DNA of 7,747 nt from Frankiaceae bacterium (lineage in GTDB: Bacteria > Actinomycetota > Actinomycetes > Frankiales > Frankiaceae). A program made the position numbers and the translations under genes. Under the pieces are notes generated by a model that had not been told where the DNA came from, ran no database searches, and worked only from the letters and a program-made list of their open reading frames with translations. The stretch covers positions 1 to 7,747 of the forward strand of contig JAVEDQ010000197.1 of assembly GCA_030840885.1 (NCBI GenBank), given 5' to 3'. Positions 6,338 to 7,747 of the stretch are shown here, piece by piece (the stretch's first letter is position 1; every line of letters begins with the position of its first letter).

Positions 6338-6344
6338 ACGCTGG
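6330..6344. repeat. Perfect inverted repeat (CCAGCG-TTA-CGCTGG)
   Basis: Six bases on each side pair perfectly around TTA. It lies in the leader of the DUF2520 gene, overlapping the end of the candidate ECF promoter. It could be a repressor operator or a short RNA hairpin. A six-base arm in GC-rich DNA is not strong evidence by itself. Confidence 0.4.
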
Positions 6345-6397
6345 CCCGGAACGTCCGGTACCCCTGTTGGACTGGAACGCGAAGGACTGAGACGGCT

Positions 6398-7318
6398 GTG
6401 ACTGCTCACTTCTCGGCTGTGCCCGAGCGCGCGATCCCTGATCTCGGCGCCTACGACATCGGCATCATCGGCGCCGGCCGCGTCGGCTCCGTCCTCGGCG
6501 CCGCCCTCCTGGCGGCTGGGCATTCCGTCGTCGGGCTGTCCGTCCGAAGCGAGGCCTCGCTGGCCCGCGCCGCCGGCCTCCTCCCCGACGTCCCCGCCGC
6601 CCCGGCCGTTGAGGTCGCCCGCCGGAGCACCGGCATCCTGCTCTCGGTCGGCGACGACGCCCTCGCCGGCATGGTCGCCGAACTCGCCGCATCCGGTGCC
6701 GTCGGCCCGGGCCAGCTCGTCGCCCACGTCTCCGGCCGGCACGGCCTCGCCGTCCTGCAGCCGCTGGCCGACCTCGGCGCCGCGACCCTCGCGATCCACC
6801 CGGCGATGACCTTCACCGGCGGCCCGGAGGACCTTCCGCGCATCCGCGGCACGGTGTTCGGCGTCACCGCACTCGGCCGGCACTGGCCGCTGGCAGAGCA
6901 GCTCGTCTCCGCCGTCGGCGGATCCGCCGTCGCTGTCCCGGAGGAGCTCCGCCCCCTTTGGCACGCCGGCCTGGCCCACGGGGCGAACCACTTGGTGACG
7001 CTGGTCGCGTCGGCACTCGACGTCGTCCGGGCGACCGGGGTCGCCGACCCGGCCGCCGTGCTCCGGCCACTGCTGACCGCCGCGCTCGACAACGCACTTG
7101 CCTCCGGTGACGCAGCCCTGACCGGCCCGGTGGCGCGCGGTGATGCCGCGACCGTCGCCTCGCACCTCGACGCGCTGGCCTCATACGCCCCGGCGGAACG
7201 GCCCACCTACCTGGCGATCTCGCGGGCGACCGCCAGCCGACTGCACGACCCGAACCTCGACCTGCTCGACGTGCTCGCCGGCCTGCCGCTGGGCGCGGAC
7301 GCCGCGGACGCCTCGTGA
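6398..7318 (+). CDS. Rossmann-fold DUF2520 protein, putative NAD(P)-dependent oxidoreductase
   Basis: A 306-residue protein with an N-terminal Rossmann domain and a C-terminal helical DUF2520 domain. The dinucleotide loop is GAGRVG at 25-30. Family stretches follow: [14 protein letters not shown] (110-123), [10 protein letters not shown] (132-141), [14 protein letters not shown] (189-202) and [18 protein letters not shown] (240-257). The architecture resembles ketopantoate and pyrroline-carboxylate reductases. Placement directly before panC, overlapping as GTGA, suggests a step in pantothenate synthesis, perhaps ketopantoate reduction; this is inference only. The GTG at 6398 was chosen because it gives the usual short N-terminus, with AAGGA 11 nt upstream. 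GTG at 6317 (ribosome site GAGAGGGA, only 3 nt away) or 6323 would add about 25-27 unlike residues, and a GTG at 6419 is also possible. It probably shares a transcript with panC. Confidence 0.88.
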   Translation: MTAHFSAVPERAIPDLGAYDIGIIGAGRVGSVLGAALLAAGHSVVGLSVRSEASLARAAGLLPDVPAAPAVEVARRSTGILLSVGDDALAGMVAELAASGAVGPGQLVAHVSGRHGLAVLQPLADLGAATLAIHPAMTFTGGPEDLPRIRGTVFGVTALGRHWPLAEQLVSAVGGSAVAVPEELRPLWHAGLAHGANHLVTLVASALDVVRATGVADPAAVLRPLLTAALDNALASGDAALTGPVARGDAATVASHLDALASYAPAERPTYLAISRATASRLHDPNLDLLDVLAGLPLGADAADAS

Positions 7319-7747
7319 CGGTCGCTGCAAGCACAGTCCCGGCGACGACCTTCCGCATCGTGCGCACGCTCGCCGAACTCGCCGAGGCGCGCGCCGAGCT
7401 TCCCGGCCCCGTCGGTCTCGTCCCGACGATGGGTGCGCTGCACGGGGGTCACGCCTCGCTGATGCGCTTCGCCCGCGCCGAGTGCGCGTCCGTCGTCACG
7501 ACGATCTTCGTCAACCCGCTGCAGTTCGGCCCGGGCGAAGACTTCGACCGCTATCCCCGCACCCTCGACGCCGACCTCGCGCTCTGCACCGCCGAAGGCG
7601 TCGACCTCGTGTTCGCGCCAGACGTCGAGGACATGTACCCCGGCGGGGAACCGCTGGTCCGCATCGACCCAGGTCCCCTCGGGCAGCGCCTCGAAGGCGA
7701 GAGCCGGCCCGGCCACTTCGCCGGCATGCTCACCGTCGTCGCCAAGC
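7315..7747 (+). CDS. panC: Pantothenate synthetase (pantoate--beta-alanine ligase), partial
   Basis: Cytoplasmic ATP-dependent enzyme that adenylates pantoate and joins it to beta-alanine, the last step of pantothenate (vitamin B5) synthesis. The first 144 codons are visible, about half of a usual 280-310 residue protein; the rest lies beyond the window. The nucleotide-binding [10 protein letters not shown] is at 37-46, carrying the HxGH signature H43/H46. [19 protein letters not shown] is at 65-83, with the pantoate-contacting Gln at 70. [14 protein letters not shown] closes the visible part. The GTG start at 7315 overlaps the TGA of the DUF2520 gene as GTGA, so translation is likely coupled. 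No frameshift or missing key residue is seen. panD and coaX often follow in related bacteria, but that cannot be checked here. Confidence 0.97.
   Translation, partial: MTVAASTVPATTFRIVRTLAELAEARAELPGPVGLVPTMGALHGGHASLMRFARAECASVVTTIFVNPLQFGPGEDFDRYPRTLDADLALCTAEGVDLVFAPDVEDMYPGGEPLVRIDPGPLGQRLEGESRPGHFAGMLTVVAK

Noticed and set aside
6302..7165. Leftward open frame of 287 codons
   Set aside because: Antisense shadow of the DUF2520 gene, with glycine/aspartate repeats typical of GC-rich shadows.
1..7747. Mobile element, phage, CRISPR or RNA gene
   Set aside because: I saw no transposase or integrase motifs, no regularly spaced repeats, no tRNA-like cloverleaf and no compositional break.

Overview
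The window comes from a high-GC actinobacterial chromosome. The evidence is strong GC bias at third codon positions, many GTG starts, tightly packed overlapping genes, and a DUF2520-panC pair of the kind found in mycobacteria and other actinobacteria. I cannot name a genus. It reads as ordinary core/accessory chromosome: I see no phage, insertion sequence, tRNA, rRNA or CRISPR. There is no stretch over 300 bases without a gene.

Left part (1-3442): a complete set of components for an OpuC/OpuB/ProU-type ABC importer of quaternary ammonium compatible solutes (glycine betaine, choline, carnitine or similar), split into two divergent arms. Two permease genes run leftward; the second is cut by the window edge. 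An ATPase with a CBS-type tail and a lipoprotein substrate-binding protein run rightward. The outermost possible start codons of the two arms are only 2 bp apart. The binding protein appears to be a circular permutation: the segment that normally ends an OpuAC domain stands at its N-terminus, and the protein stops where that segment would normally begin.

Middle part (3438-6227): three leftward genes. In transcription order these are a MidA/NDUFAF7-like SAM-dependent methyltransferase, a stand-alone NuoD-like (49 kDa, complex I) protein overlapping it by 4 nt (ATGA), and, 104 bp further on, a Uma2-family (DUF820) PD-(D/E)XK nuclease-like protein. The nuclease-like gene converges on the binding protein gene, and an imperfect hairpin spans both stop codons. 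The methyltransferase/NuoD pair is striking because in mitochondria NDUFAF7 methylates an arginine of the NuoD homologue NDUFS2. The equivalent arginine is present here, while several quinone-chamber residues are changed.

Right part (6228-7747): a divergent intergenic region with a Crp-like palindrome, a perfect inverted repeat and an ECF-like promoter motif. It is followed by a rightward pantothenate-type operon: a Rossmann/DUF2520 protein overlapping panC by 4 nt (GTGA). panC runs off the window end after 144 codons.
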